From Granulicatella sp041433555 (GTDB taxonomy: Bacteria > Bacillota > Bacilli > Lactobacillales > Aerococcaceae): DNA of 44,192 bases. The stretch is taken from the NCBI RefSeq assembly GCF_041433555.1, contig NZ_JAPWBR010000017.1, forward strand, positions 1 through 44,192. Direction: 5' to 3'. The notes beneath the pieces were generated by a model. The model was not told the origin of the DNA and did not search any database. It was given only the letters and a program-made list of their open reading frames with translations. This document shows positions 24,571 to 32,370 of this stretch, one piece after another. Positions within the stretch are counted from its first letter, which is position 1. Every line of letters starts with the position of its first letter. The position numbers and the translations under genes were made by a program.

Positions 24571-24813
24571 CTATTGTGCATTCACAACTGGATAGAATTC
24601 ATAAATCACACCAGGAATCACTTCACATTTCACTTCTTTAATCGCTTCATTTTTCGTTTTAAAACCGTACATTGAATGGTTAACACTTGTTTGGAATTGC
24701 TCCAACACTTCATCTTCATGACCGATCACACTGACTTTAATCGGCGCTAATGACACCACCTTCAATTGAAAATCTTTGAATTCTGAAGCTGGGATGACCA
24801 TTGTAAAATCCAT
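24571..24813 (-). CDS. Unrecognised 80-residue protein behind the glycine T-box
   Basis: 80 residues, ATG with a strong AAAGGAGGAAA site, so it is almost certainly translated. I do not recognise the family. The product is soluble, slightly acidic, without signal peptide, cysteine or membrane segment. The pattern of alternating hydrophobic strands (FTMVIPA, QLKVVSLAPIKVSVIG, EVKCEVIPGVIYEFYPV) around a helix (EDEVLEQFQTSVN) suggests a small alpha/beta domain. It is the first gene after the leader and is followed 14 bases later by glyQ, so it should be made when uncharged tRNA-Gly builds up. A regulatory or accessory role for glycyl-tRNA synthetase is an inference from position only. Confidence 0.75.
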   Translation of the reverse strand: MDFTMVIPASEFKDFQLKVVSLAPIKVSVIGHEDEVLEQFQTSVNHSMYGFKTKNEAIKEVKCEVIPGVIYEFYPVVNAQ

Positions 24814-24837
24814 ACTATTTCCTCCTTTGACTAAATA

Positions 24838-25038
24838 AAAAAGTCCCTATGTACACAAAAAGCATACATAGGGACGACTAATCGCGGTTCCACCCTAATT
24901 TCTTGGTTTAAAACCAAGCTTCATTGTTGATAGACTCAAGTGCGCCATTTTTAATGAACCATGATATGGATTCCACCAGCCCATACTCTCTTTGACATTT
25001 TATCATTAAAAATCTCACTGTCAACGTCCTATTAATCT
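24838..25038 (-). promoter_or_regulatory. T-box riboswitch, glycine type
   Basis: The conserved T-box AGGGTGGAACCGCG is at 24883-24896 (minus). It is followed by a terminator hairpin (GTCCCTATGTATGC with GTACATAGGGAC and a T run, about 24838-24876). Upstream, the distal stem I loop GCTGGTGGAATCC is recognisable, and the likely specifier is GGC at 24944-24946, a glycine codon. Uncharged tRNA-Gly would pair with the leader and allow readthrough into the 80-residue gene, glyQ and glyS. Confidence 0.92.
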
Positions 25039-25044
25039 TTCACT

Positions 25045-25073
25045 ATAGTACCGATAATTGCTTAAAAAGTCAA
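25045..25073 (-). promoter_or_regulatory. Promoter of the glycine T-box unit
   Basis: TTGACT (25068-25073) and TACTAT (25045-25050) on the minus strand with 17 bases between, just upstream of the T-box leader and just after recO. Confidence 0.6.
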
Positions 25074-25098
25074 GTAAAGACAGCGTTTTGCGCTACTC

Positions 25099-25881
25099 TT
25101 AATCTTGTTCTCTTTTCTGCATTAACGTTTCCCACTCGACCATCTGATCTAAGAATTTTTTGCTCTTCAATCGAATGCCCACATACTCATCCATAATGGT
25201 GTCAAACAACCGTCTTAACTCACTTGTAGTCTCACTCGATAACTGAATAGACCCTATTTGTTTTGGAGAAAATACAAGCGCTAACTGCCTTGCGACATAC
25301 AATGCCTTTCTAGAAAGCTGCATGCGATACTCGTCTTCGTCTAAGTGATTCTTGCACAGGCATCCATGCTTCTGAATTGAAAAATCGACTAAGTCTGTAT
25401 CTCTATTACAAATGACGCAATGTTGCCATTCCACCTCGACTCCATAGTAACGTAGAATCTTGATTTCAAAGAAACGCAAAATCACTTCCGCATCGACTCC
25501 ATTATTAATGGCTTCAATAGAGTCCCAAAGCAGTTGGAACACCGTCTTGTTCACAATATGGTCATCCATCACCGCATCTGTTAATTGCGTTAAATACGCT
25601 AAAACCGCTTGTGCCTTTACATCTTGCAAGACAATCGTCGCAGGCTTTATATCGTGACTATCCTTTAGGAAACTAAACCCATTTTGATGAATATGCCCAA
25701 GAAAAGTCGCTCTTGTAAACACCTGTGTTGCAGCTGTTAATGGATGATTGCTTTGCTGTGCATTTCGTAAAAAGAACATTAACTTTCCGTGGTCTCTCGT
25801 CAAAATTTTAACAAGCATATCTTTCTCGCGATACGCCTGTCGCATTAAGACAATTCCATCAAAATAGTGATAATAATCCAT
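25099..25881 (-). CDS. recO: DNA repair protein RecO
   Basis: 260 residues. RecO works with RecF and RecR to load RecA on single-stranded DNA coated by SSB. The N-terminal OB-fold (about 1-80; FDGIVLMRQAYREKDML and LTRDHGKL) is followed by a helical domain and a zinc-finger-like loop with CVIC near 153 and CLCKNH near 175. ATG directly behind era (11 bases). A very short hairpin (AGCG-CAAAA-CGCT at 25082-25094) after the stop could act as a weak terminator. Confidence 0.93.
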   Translation of the reverse strand: MDYYHYFDGIVLMRQAYREKDMLVKILTRDHGKLMFFLRNAQQSNHPLTAATQVFTRATFLGHIHQNGFSFLKDSHDIKPATIVLQDVKAQAVLAYLTQLTDAVMDDHIVNKTVFQLLWDSIEAINNGVDAEVILRFFEIKILRYYGVEVEWQHCVICNRDTDLVDFSIQKHGCLCKNHLDEDEYRMQLSRKALYVARQLALVFSPKQIGSIQLSSETTSELRRLFDTIMDEYVGIRLKSKKFLDQMVEWETLMQKREQD

Positions 25882-25892
25882 TTGATTCCATC

Positions 25893-26801
25893 CTAATCTC
25901 TATAGTCTGTATCTCGATATCCGTATTCTTGTATGTTACTCTTACGTTTACGCCAATCTTTCTCAACTTTTACCCACAGTTCAAGGTAAACCTTATTTCC
26001 AAGTAATTGTTGAATATCGCGTCTCGCTCTCGTCCCGATTTCTTTTAAGAGACGGCCGCCTTTACCAATAATAATGCCTTTTTGCGATTTTCGCTCAACA
26101 ATGATATTCGCATACACATGTACTTTATCGAATTCATCTTTTTGCATTTTATCCACTGTTACAGCCACTGAGTGAGGAATTTCTTCCTGTGTTAACTGTA
26201 AAATTTTCTCACGAATCAATTCGGAAACAACAAAGTATTCAGGGTGATCTGTGATTTGGTCTGCTGGATAATATTGTGGTCCTTCAGGAAGTGCGTTAAT
26301 CAGACCTTCCATTAGTTCGTTCACATTATTACCTTGTAGTACTGAAATTGGGAATACACCAGCAAAATCAAGTGCATCTTTATAACTTTCAACTCGTTCT
26401 AATAACACTTCTGGTGTGACAAGGTCAATCTTATTTAATACTAAGAAAATCGGTGTCTTAATTCCTTTTAGTTTTTCAATAATGAAGTCGTCTCCTGGTC
26501 CACGTTTTTCACTAACATTCACCATAAATAAGACTGCATCCACTTCTTTTAGCGCAGAATAAGCACTCTTCACCATGAATTCTCCGAGTTCATGTTTTGG
26601 TTTATGAATCCCTGGAGTATCTAAGAAGACGATTTGCGCATCATCTTTTGTATAAACCCCTTGAATTTTATTTCTTGTAGTTTGTGCTTTGTCAGACATA
26701 ATGGCAATCTTTTGACCAAGCACATAGTTCATAAATGTTGATTTGCCGACATTAGGACGACCTACAATCGCCACAAATCCTGATTTAAATGGTTTTGTCA
26801 T
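25893..26801 (-). CDS. era: Era GTPase (30S ribosome assembly)
   Basis: 302 residues. GTPase motifs are GRPNVGKST (14-22), DTPGIHKP near 60 and NKID near 122. The C-terminal KH domain (about 205-290, with GIIIGKGGRLLKEIG) binds the 3' end of 16S rRNA. Era is a late factor in small-subunit assembly. ATG behind AAGGAGAG. It lies between dgkA and recO, the arrangement found across Firmicutes. Confidence 0.97.
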   Translation of the reverse strand: MTKPFKSGFVAIVGRPNVGKSTFMNYVLGQKIAIMSDKAQTTRNKIQGVYTKDDAQIVFLDTPGIHKPKHELGEFMVKSAYSALKEVDAVLFMVNVSEKRGPGDDFIIEKLKGIKTPIFLVLNKIDLVTPEVLLERVESYKDALDFAGVFPISVLQGNNVNELMEGLINALPEGPQYYPADQITDHPEYFVVSELIREKILQLTQEEIPHSVAVTVDKMQKDEFDKVHVYANIIVERKSQKGIIIGKGGRLLKEIGTRARRDIQQLLGNKVYLELWVKVEKDWRKRKSNIQEYGYRDTDYRD

Positions 26802-26810
26802 ACTCTCTCC

Positions 26811-27191
26811 TTAAAAATGAATCCATTTTGGCAAAATAATAATCATTGCAATAACTACAGTAAAACTAGCGCTGAGTAACACTCCACCAGCTGCAATATC
26901 TTTTGCCTTCTTTGCTTCAATATGATATTCCTTCTTCACTAGTAAATCGACTAAATTTTCAACGACGGTGTTTAAGATTTCCATGAGAAATACGATGAAA
27001 ATACATAGTAAAATAAAACACCACTCGACTGCTGATAAACCAGAGAAAAAACTAATTATAATCGCTAGCCCTGCAATGCAGAGATGCGCCTTCATGTTTC
27101 TTTCTTCTTGAATCACTGTTTTAATACCATCTATGGCATGCTTTAGTGAGGTCAAAAAGTTAGAATTCTTTTCTGTTTGTTTATGCGTCAT
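26811..27191 (-). CDS. dgkA: Undecaprenol/diacylglycerol kinase family protein
   Basis: 126 residues from the ATG at 27191 (a GTG one codon upstream is also possible). Three membrane segments (about 38-55, 60-82 and 105-124). The active-site signature EILNTVVENLVDL near 75-88 and AKDIAAGGVLL near 97-107 mark the DgkA family. In Gram-positive bacteria these enzymes phosphorylate undecaprenol, feeding the cell-wall lipid carrier pool. The start overlaps the end of ybeY by 11 bases, which implies coupled translation; the ribosome binding site is weak. Confidence 0.92.
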   Translation of the reverse strand: MTHKQTEKNSNFLTSLKHAIDGIKTVIQEERNMKAHLCIAGLAIIISFFSGLSAVEWCFILLCIFIVFLMEILNTVVENLVDLLVKKEYHIEAKKAKDIAAGGVLLSASFTVVIAMIIILPKWIHF

Positions 27192-27669
27192 CACGTTTCA
27201 ACCCATATGCTTCTAGGATTTCTTTTTGCAATCCTGTCATTTCAGCTTCCTCTTCTTCTGTTTGGTGATCATAACCATTTAAGTGTAAGAAGCCATGCAG
27301 TGCCAAGAATCCAAGTTCACGTTCAAGCGAATGTCCATAGTCTTCTGCTTGTTCTTTTGCACGGTCTAAAGAAATAACGATATCTCCAATCGAAGTTACA
27401 AAGCTATCGTCCTCTTCCATAATGGACTTCATACTTTCAAAGTCATCATCTGAATCATCTAACGCAAAACTAATCACATCTGTCACTTTATCAATATTTC
27501 TAAACTCACGGTTGATTTCACGAATACGTTCGCTAGAAATAAATGAGATACTACATTCTTTGTTTTCAGGGATTTTCAAGTAATCCGCAGCAAAACTAAC
27601 CACACTATGCACAAGTTCTTGATGGCTTTCTGGTACTACTTCTGTTTCATCGATAATTTCAATAATCAT
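27181..27669 (-). CDS. ybeY: Endoribonuclease YbeY
   Basis: 162 residues. The zinc-binding motif H-x3-H-x5-H is seen as HGFLHLNGYDH near 130-140. The conserved core ISFALDDSD and GDIVISLDRA is present. YbeY matures the 3' end of 16S rRNA and takes part in ribosome quality control. ATG behind AAAGGAG. It is the first gene of ybeY-dgkA-era-recO, with its own promoter at 27700-27708. Confidence 0.95.
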   Translation of the reverse strand: MIIEIIDETEVVPESHQELVHSVVSFAADYLKIPENKECSISFISSERIREINREFRNIDKVTDVISFALDDSDDDFESMKSIMEEDDSFVTSIGDIVISLDRAKEQAEDYGHSLERELGFLALHGFLHLNGYDHQTEEEEAEMTGLQKEILEAYGLKRDDA

Positions 27670-27699
27670 ATTAAAAACTCCTTTTTTAGCGTCACTAAT

Positions 27700-27708
27700 A
27701 TTGTAACA
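27700..27708 (-). promoter_or_regulatory. Extended -10 promoter of ybeY-dgkA-era-recO
   Basis: TGTTACAAT on the minus strand (TACAAT at 27700-27705), about 30 bases before the ybeY ATG and after the pgpH terminator. The -35 region is weak (TTCCAA at 17 bases). Confidence 0.5.
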
Positions 27709-27753
27709 AACTCCCTACATTATTGGAACTTTGACGGTCTTAAAGTTTGCTTT

Positions 27754-27791
27754 TAAAAAAACTCCCCTCAACTTTAACGAGTTGAAGGGAG
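27754..27791 (-). terminator. Terminator after pgpH
   Basis: A 12-pair stem (CTCCCTTCAACT with AGTTGAGGGGAG, one G-U), a six-base loop and a T run of seven on the minus strand. Confidence 0.85.
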
Positions 27792-27799
27792 AGAATCTT

Positions 27800-29992
27800 T
27801 TACGATTGTTTTTTAGGAAGTTTTGGATATTCAATTCTTGAGTGGAATGTTCCGTTTAATGAAGCCACGATATTCTTTTCGATAATCGCTAACTCTTTCA
27901 ATGTTATATCGCACTCTACAAATTGCTCATCCTCTAAGCGATTCATAATAATCGAATGCACTAAGTTTTGAACCTTCTCAAGCGTTGGTTCTTTCATCGC
28001 ACGAGTCGCCGCCTCAGCACTATCCACGATATTGATGACTGCAGATTCTTTTGTTTGAGGTTTAGGTCCTGGATATCTGAAATCTGCCTCATCTGCATCT
28101 GGATTGTCTTTTAAAGCTTCTGCATAGAAATATTTCATCAACGTTGTACCGTGGTGTTCCGCACAAATATCAATCACTGATTGTGGCAATTGATGTTGTT
28201 TAAGAATTTCTACCCCTTTACGAACGTGATCAAAAATAATTTCTTTCGACTCATATGGTCCAATCATCTTATGAGGGCTCTCCATATGAGCTGGTAAATT
28301 CTCAATAAAGAAGAATGGATGCTCTGTTTTACCAATATCGTGATAATAACAAGCCACTCTTGCCAATTGTGAATCTCCACCAATCGCTTCTACACAGTTG
28401 GCTGATATGTTTGCCACCATTAAACTGTGATGATAAGTTCCCGGAGCTTTTGTAATTAAATCTTTTAACAACGGTTGATTTGGATTTGATAATTCTGCCC
28501 ATAATAATACTGAACTATCTTCAAATAAGTAATTAAAGTACGGCATTAAAATAACCGGTATCAAATACGATAAAAATCCACTGATTGCAGCAAAAGCAAT
28601 TAACCAACCTGATTGTGTGGAAATCAATTCATAGTTACTAAAGAATATAAACGGAGGCATCAATGCAACCGGAATAAAAATGTGTAATAGTAACTGTTTA
28701 ATCCAAGATAAGTCTTTCCAGTAAACTTCTTGTATCACTCCTAGCCATGCAACTAGCGAGAAGAAAACGGTGGTTAAGGCAATTTCCGTATTAATGCTAT
28801 CACTGCCAAACATAAACCAGACTAAAATTGGGTATACTACCATCGCAATAATCGTGAAGTAAAACTTCGTCGTTAACTTATAAATGATGTAGATGAATCC
28901 TGCAATCGGGAATGCAACACCAATATATTCAATCCCACGATTTTGAAGAAACGAAAGAATCTTCAGCAAGATTGCACCAATCGTAAATACAACTGAGAAA
29001 ACAGTCAACTCATTAACTCGTGTATCCCACTCTTTCTTAGATGCACTCAGCTTAAAGCGGAAAGTGAATGCTAATAGCGAAATCATTAAAATTCCTAGGA
29101 ATAACAAATAACTATAAAGTTGATGGTAATTACTTGAATTGCCATCGATTCCTAATAGTTCAAGAATACGTAAGTCTTCTTGGGTAATAATGTGCCCCTC
29201 TTGAATTAATACTTGTCCTTGTAAAATTCGAACAGTAGAAACGCTTTGTTTTGCATTTTCCTTTGCACTATTCGTTGCATCTTTATCAACAACATTATTG
29301 ACAACAATACTGTTCGTTAATAATTGTCCTAGCATTTCTCGTTCATTATCTGTAAATCCGCCATTAAATAATGATTTCTTTGCGGCTTCTTGCGCCTGAA
29401 GCAAATTCGATTCCGTAATAGATTTTGCCATTTGCTCTTTAATCGCACTCTCAAGAGCTGCTTCGTAATCATCTAATTTATCTGAGCTAACAGAAAGCAA
29501 TTGAATGATAACACTATCTGGTATATACAAAGCAAAATCACGAATGGCTTTATTTTCCGCTTCTAAACTCTTCTTGAAATAAGTGAGTCGATCTTGAATC
29601 GTCGCTACTCTTGTTGACACTTCCCCAGAAGTCGTCGTTGTAGAATCAGTCGCAAAGATTTCACTGGAAGCTTTCGCAGCTACTGTTTTGATTGCTTGGA
29701 AGAACTGCTTTACTTTATCAATTTGTTGTTGCTGGCGACTTTGGTCAAAGACATAAATATCTCCAACGCCATCCATCGCCATCTGCTGATTTTTCTCAGT
29801 TTGCTCTTTATCCTCAATTGTTTTAGGTGCACGAATCGTTTCTTTTGCAACTTGATTTAATTCAAAAGAATAAGAAGTTGGCTGAACATTACTCCATCCT
29901 AATACTAATAAGAAAAGGAATGTCACACCTAACAGCGCAGGTACATATAAAATTCCTAATGTTTCTTGAAACTTACGGAGCTTTTGTCTCAC
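27800..29992 (-). CDS. pgpH: PgpH-type cyclic di-AMP phosphodiesterase (7TM-HD protein)
   Basis: 730 residues. One N-terminal membrane segment (about 13-35 from the chosen start), an extracellular 7TMR-HDED domain (about 40-285), seven membrane segments (about 290-490) and a cytosolic HD domain (about 495-690). HD metal residues are visible in GTYHHSLMVAN, ACYYHDIGK, HVRKGVEIL and CAEHHGT. PgpH hydrolyses the second messenger c-di-AMP, which controls potassium and osmolyte balance in lactic bacteria. The frame is open to 30109, but the extra part lies inside phoH. The GTG at 29992 follows GAGGTGAAGAAA, an ideal site, and overlaps phoH by 20 bases. A GTG at 30001 is the alternative. Confidence 0.92.
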   Translation of the reverse strand: MRQKLRKFQETLGILYVPALLGVTFLFLLVLGWSNVQPTSYSFELNQVAKETIRAPKTIEDKEQTEKNQQMAMDGVGDIYVFDQSRQQQQIDKVKQFFQAIKTVAAKASSEIFATDSTTTTSGEVSTRVATIQDRLTYFKKSLEAENKAIRDFALYIPDSVIIQLLSVSSDKLDDYEAALESAIKEQMAKSITESNLLQAQEAAKKSLFNGGFTDNEREMLGQLLTNSIVVNNVVDKDATNSAKENAKQSVSTVRILQGQVLIQEGHIITQEDLRILELLGIDGNSSNYHQLYSYLLFLGILMISLLAFTFRFKLSASKKEWDTRVNELTVFSVVFTIGAILLKILSFLQNRGIEYIGVAFPIAGFIYIIYKLTTKFYFTIIAMVVYPILVWFMFGSDSINTEIALTTVFFSLVAWLGVIQEVYWKDLSWIKQLLLHIFIPVALMPPFIFFSNYELISTQSGWLIAFAAISGFLSYLIPVILMPYFNYLFEDSSVLLWAELSNPNQPLLKDLITKAPGTYHHSLMVANISANCVEAIGGDSQLARVACYYHDIGKTEHPFFFIENLPAHMESPHKMIGPYESKEIIFDHVRKGVEILKQHQLPQSVIDICAEHHGTTLMKYFYAEALKDNPDADEADFRYPGPKPQTKESAVINIVDSAEAATRAMKEPTLEKVQNLVHSIIMNRLEDEQFVECDITLKELAIIEKNIVASLNGTFHSRIEYPKLPKKQS

Positions 29993-30980
29993 TTTCTTCA
30001 CCTCGTTCCTTCTCAATACTATTAGAAGCTGAGTAGGCATTAATAATTTCTGATACGATTGGATGACGAACGACGTCTCCTGCATCAAATTCAACGAAGG
30101 CAATTCCATTGATTCCTTTTAGTTTGCGTTCTGCATCTAAAAGTCCACTCGCCTGGTGCCCTTTTGGTAAGTCAATTTGAGATTTATCTCCATTGACAAT
30201 CATCTTCGACCCAAATCCAAGACGTGTTAAGAACATCTTCATTTGGGCTCTTGTTGTATTTTGAGCCTCATCTAAAATAATAAATGAATCTTCTAATGTA
30301 CGTCCACGCATATACGCTAATGGCGCAACTTCAATAACTCCTCGTTCAAGGAGACGATTCGTATGCTCCATACCGTATACGGTATATAACGCGTCATATA
30401 ACGGACGTAAATAAGGATCTACCTTTTCCTTTAAGTCCCCTGGTAAGAATCCTAAATTTTCACCGGCTTCAACGGCTGGACGAGTCAAGATAATTTTCTT
30501 CACTTCACCTTTTTTCAACGCTTGAACAGCCATCACTACGGCTACGAACGTTTTACCAGTTCCGGCAGGTCCGATACCAAATACCACATCCGTCTTCTTG
30601 ATCGCATGAATATATTGCTGTTGACCGTACGTTTTTGCACGAATCGCTTTTCCAGCAAATGTACGTCCAATTTCCTCATTATATAAATTCATGAAGAAAT
30701 CCAGAGTCCCGCGTTTAGCCATTTTCACAGCTGTAATGATATCGGTTTTAGAAATCGAGATTCCACGTGCAATCAAGTCTTGAAGCTGATTAAGAAGTTC
30801 TTTTACTTGAGAAACAGCTTCTTCTTCACCCGTAATAAAGAGTTGTTCTCCACGATGGGTAATCTGTACTTGAAATGACTCTTCAATAAAACGAATATTC
30901 TGATCTTGAGAACCAAATAATTGAATTAATTGAGGATTATCGCTTAATTCAACACTTGTTTTTACGGTTTCATTTTCCAA
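29973..30980 (-). CDS. phoH: PhoH-like ATPase
   Basis: 335 residues. A KH-like N-terminal part (about 1-100) is followed by the PhoH ATPase domain with Walker A GPAGTGKTF near 143 and Walker B SFIILDEAQN near 237. PhoH proteins are RNA-linked P-loop ATPases; the precise job is unsettled. The start codon is TTG at 30980, eight bases after GGAGG, and no ATG lies at that place. It follows yqeY and runs into pgpH with a 20-base overlap, as in other Firmicutes. Confidence 0.94.
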   Translation of the reverse strand: MENETVKTSVELSDNPQLIQLFGSQDQNIRFIEESFQVQITHRGEQLFITGEEEAVSQVKELLNQLQDLIARGISISKTDIITAVKMAKRGTLDFFMNLYNEEIGRTFAGKAIRAKTYGQQQYIHAIKKTDVVFGIGPAGTGKTFVAVVMAVQALKKGEVKKIILTRPAVEAGENLGFLPGDLKEKVDPYLRPLYDALYTVYGMEHTNRLLERGVIEVAPLAYMRGRTLEDSFIILDEAQNTTRAQMKMFLTRLGFGSKMIVNGDKSQIDLPKGHQASGLLDAERKLKGINGIAFVEFDAGDVVRHPIVSEIINAYSASNSIEKERGEESETKAP

Positions 30981-31002
30981 TCAGTTATCCTCCAATCCAC
31001 AC

Positions 31003-31449
31003 TTATTTATTTAAGTGTGCTTTTACTTGTTCTTTAATGACATTACCATCTGCTTGTCCTTTAAGAGCTTGCATTACGGCACCCATTAATTTACCGAATT
31101 CTTTTTGTGTTGTTGCTCCTACTTGTTCAGCAATTTCGGCAATTTTTGCTTGAACTTCTTCTAATGAAAGTTGCGCTGGTAAGTATTTCTCAACAATCGC
31201 TAATTCGCCTTGTGTTTTTTCAACTAATTCTGGGCGATTTGCTTTTTCAAATTCAGCAATCGAATCACGACGTTGTTTTGCTTCGCGTGATAAAATTGTT
31301 AATTCTTCTTCAGCTGTTAAATCTGATTTTTTGTCAATTTCAGCAGCTTGAATCGCTGTTTTAATCATACGTAATACTGCTAAAGTTTCTTTATCCTTAG
31401 CTTTCATCGCTGTTTTGATATCGTTATTAATGGTTTCTTTTAATGACAT
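31003..31449 (-). CDS. yqeY: YqeY/GatB-domain protein
   Basis: 148 residues, entirely helical. The N-terminal part (MSLKETINNDIKTAMKAKDK) and the C-terminal QKEFGKLMGAVMQALKGQADG segment match the YqeY family. That C-terminal domain is shared with GatB of the tRNA amidotransferase and binds tRNA there. The role of the stand-alone protein is not established. ATG behind GGAGAG. It lies after rpsU, separated by a terminator that probably lets part of the transcripts through. Confidence 0.9.
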   Translation of the reverse strand: MSLKETINNDIKTAMKAKDKETLAVLRMIKTAIQAAEIDKKSDLTAEEELTILSREAKQRRDSIAEFEKANRPELVEKTQGELAIVEKYLPAQLSLEEVQAKIAEIAEQVGATTQKEFGKLMGAVMQALKGQADGNVIKEQVKAHLNK

Positions 31450-31486
31450 TATAATCTCTCCATTCTTATAATTTCGTTTGATTGAT

Positions 31487-31515
31487 AAAAAAGACTGGGA
31501 CTAATAGCCCCAGCC
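31487..31515 (-). terminator. Terminator or attenuator after rpsU
   Basis: A ten-pair stem (GGCTGGGGCT with AGTCCCAGTC, two G-U) and a T run of six on the minus strand, between rpsU and yqeY. No promoter is obvious between it and yqeY, so partial readthrough is likely. Confidence 0.75.
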
Positions 31516-31543
31516 TGACATAGTCTATGATACACAGAGTTGA

Positions 31544-31717
31544 CTAGAACTTGCGTTTACGAGCTGCCTCTGATTTTTTCTTACGTCTTACACTTGGTTT
31601 TTCATAAAACTCACGTTTGCGAGCCTCTTGTAAAGTTCCGGTTTTAGAAACAGTACGTTTGAAGCGACGAAGAGCATCATCAAGTGATTCGTTTTTACGA
31701 ACAACTGTTTTTGACAT
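31544..31717 (-). CDS. rpsU: 30S ribosomal protein S21
   Basis: 57 residues, MSKTVVRKNESLDDALRRF at the start and a basic tail ending in RKRKF. This is the normal length and composition of S21, which sits near the anti-Shine-Dalgarno region of the 30S subunit and helps start translation. The ATG at 31717 follows GGAGGGAGGGAA. A longer frame in another register covers part of the same bases but is not a gene. It lies just ahead of yqeY and phoH, its usual neighbours, behind a perfect consensus promoter. Confidence 0.97.
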   Translation of the reverse strand: MSKTVVRKNESLDDALRRFKRTVSKTGTLQEARKREFYEKPSVRRKKKSEAARKRKF

Positions 31718-31800
31718 ATCCTATTCCCTCCCTCCGAGCAATAAAAAGTAACTGTTTTCTTTTGAATAGAATAACCAAACAAACGAAATGTCCTTTTTTT

Positions 31801-31829
31801 ATTATAGGAAAGGTTCCATAAAATGTCAA
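31801..31829 (-). promoter_or_regulatory. Perfect consensus promoter of rpsU-yqeY-phoH-pgpH
   Basis: TTGACA (31824-31829) and TATAAT (31801-31806) on the minus strand with 17 bases between, all twelve consensus positions matched. The 5' untranslated part is about 80 bases. Confidence 0.85.
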
Positions 31830-31840
31830 TCAACTTTACT

Positions 31841-31871
31841 AAGGTTCTTTCAACTTTTTTAGGAAAGCCTT
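31841..31871 (-). terminator. Weak hairpin after zur
   Basis: AAGGCTTTC and GAAAGAACCTT pair over nine bases with a two-base bulge. The T run is poor, so termination may be incomplete. Confidence 0.35.
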
Positions 31872-31874
31872 AAA

Positions 31875-32369
31875 CTACGCTTTTGCCGCGCACTTTTCGC
31901 AAAGACCAAAAATTTCAAAACGATGTGAATGAATTTCGCATCCTTCTAATTGATCTTTAAAGAAATCCATTGGGCACATATCAATCTCTCTTGTGCTACC
32001 ACATTTTTCGCAAATGAAATGATGATGATGGCCATGAGCTTGGCAACGGAATCTAAAAAGTTTTTCTCCGTTCAGCTCTGTCTCTTCTAAAATATTTAAT
32101 TGTACAAAGGTATATAAATTACGATAAATTGTATCATAACTTAATTGTGGGAATTCAGGTGCAATTAATTCTTGCACTTGTTTTGCTGATAAGTAACGGT
32201 TGGCATCATTTAAAATTTCAACAAGGCGTTGACGTTTATTCGTATGTTTATAACCCGCTTCTTTTAAAATTTCTAATGCCTCTTCCACATGATTATGGGA
32301 ATGGTTATGATGATGATGTTCTTTATGATCACAATGTTCGTGACCACAGCAATGATCGTGCGAATGCAT
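31875..32369 (-). CDS. zur: Fur-family zinc regulator (Zur-like) with His-rich N-terminus
   Basis: 164 residues. The first 27 residues hold 13 His and 3 Cys (MHSHDHCCGHEH and on), an extension not needed for the Fur fold. The winged helix is at about 30-100 (LSYDTIYRNLYTF as recognition helix). The dimerisation domain carries HGHHHHFICEKCG and, at the end, FGLCEKCAAK, giving the two CxxC pairs of the structural zinc site. The family covers Fur, PerR and Zur. Zur is favoured because in B. subtilis zur lies close to nfo, as here, and the His-rich arm suits zinc sensing or storage. No zinc transporter is in the window. ATG behind AGAGGGAA, one base after the nfo stop. Confidence 0.85.
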   Translation of the reverse strand: MHSHDHCCGHEHCDHKEHHHHNHSHNHVEEALEILKEAGYKHTNKRQRLVEILNDANRYLSAKQVQELIAPEFPQLSYDTIYRNLYTFVQLNILEETELNGEKLFRFRCQAHGHHHHFICEKCGSTREIDMCPMDFFKDQLEGCEIHSHRFEIFGLCEKCAAKA

Positions 32370-32370
32370 A

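Noticed and set aside
31588..31833. An 81-codon open frame on the minus strand
   Set aside because: It is a different register over rpsU and its promoter; the rpsU frame at 31544-31717 gives a full S21 protein with a strong ribosome binding site.
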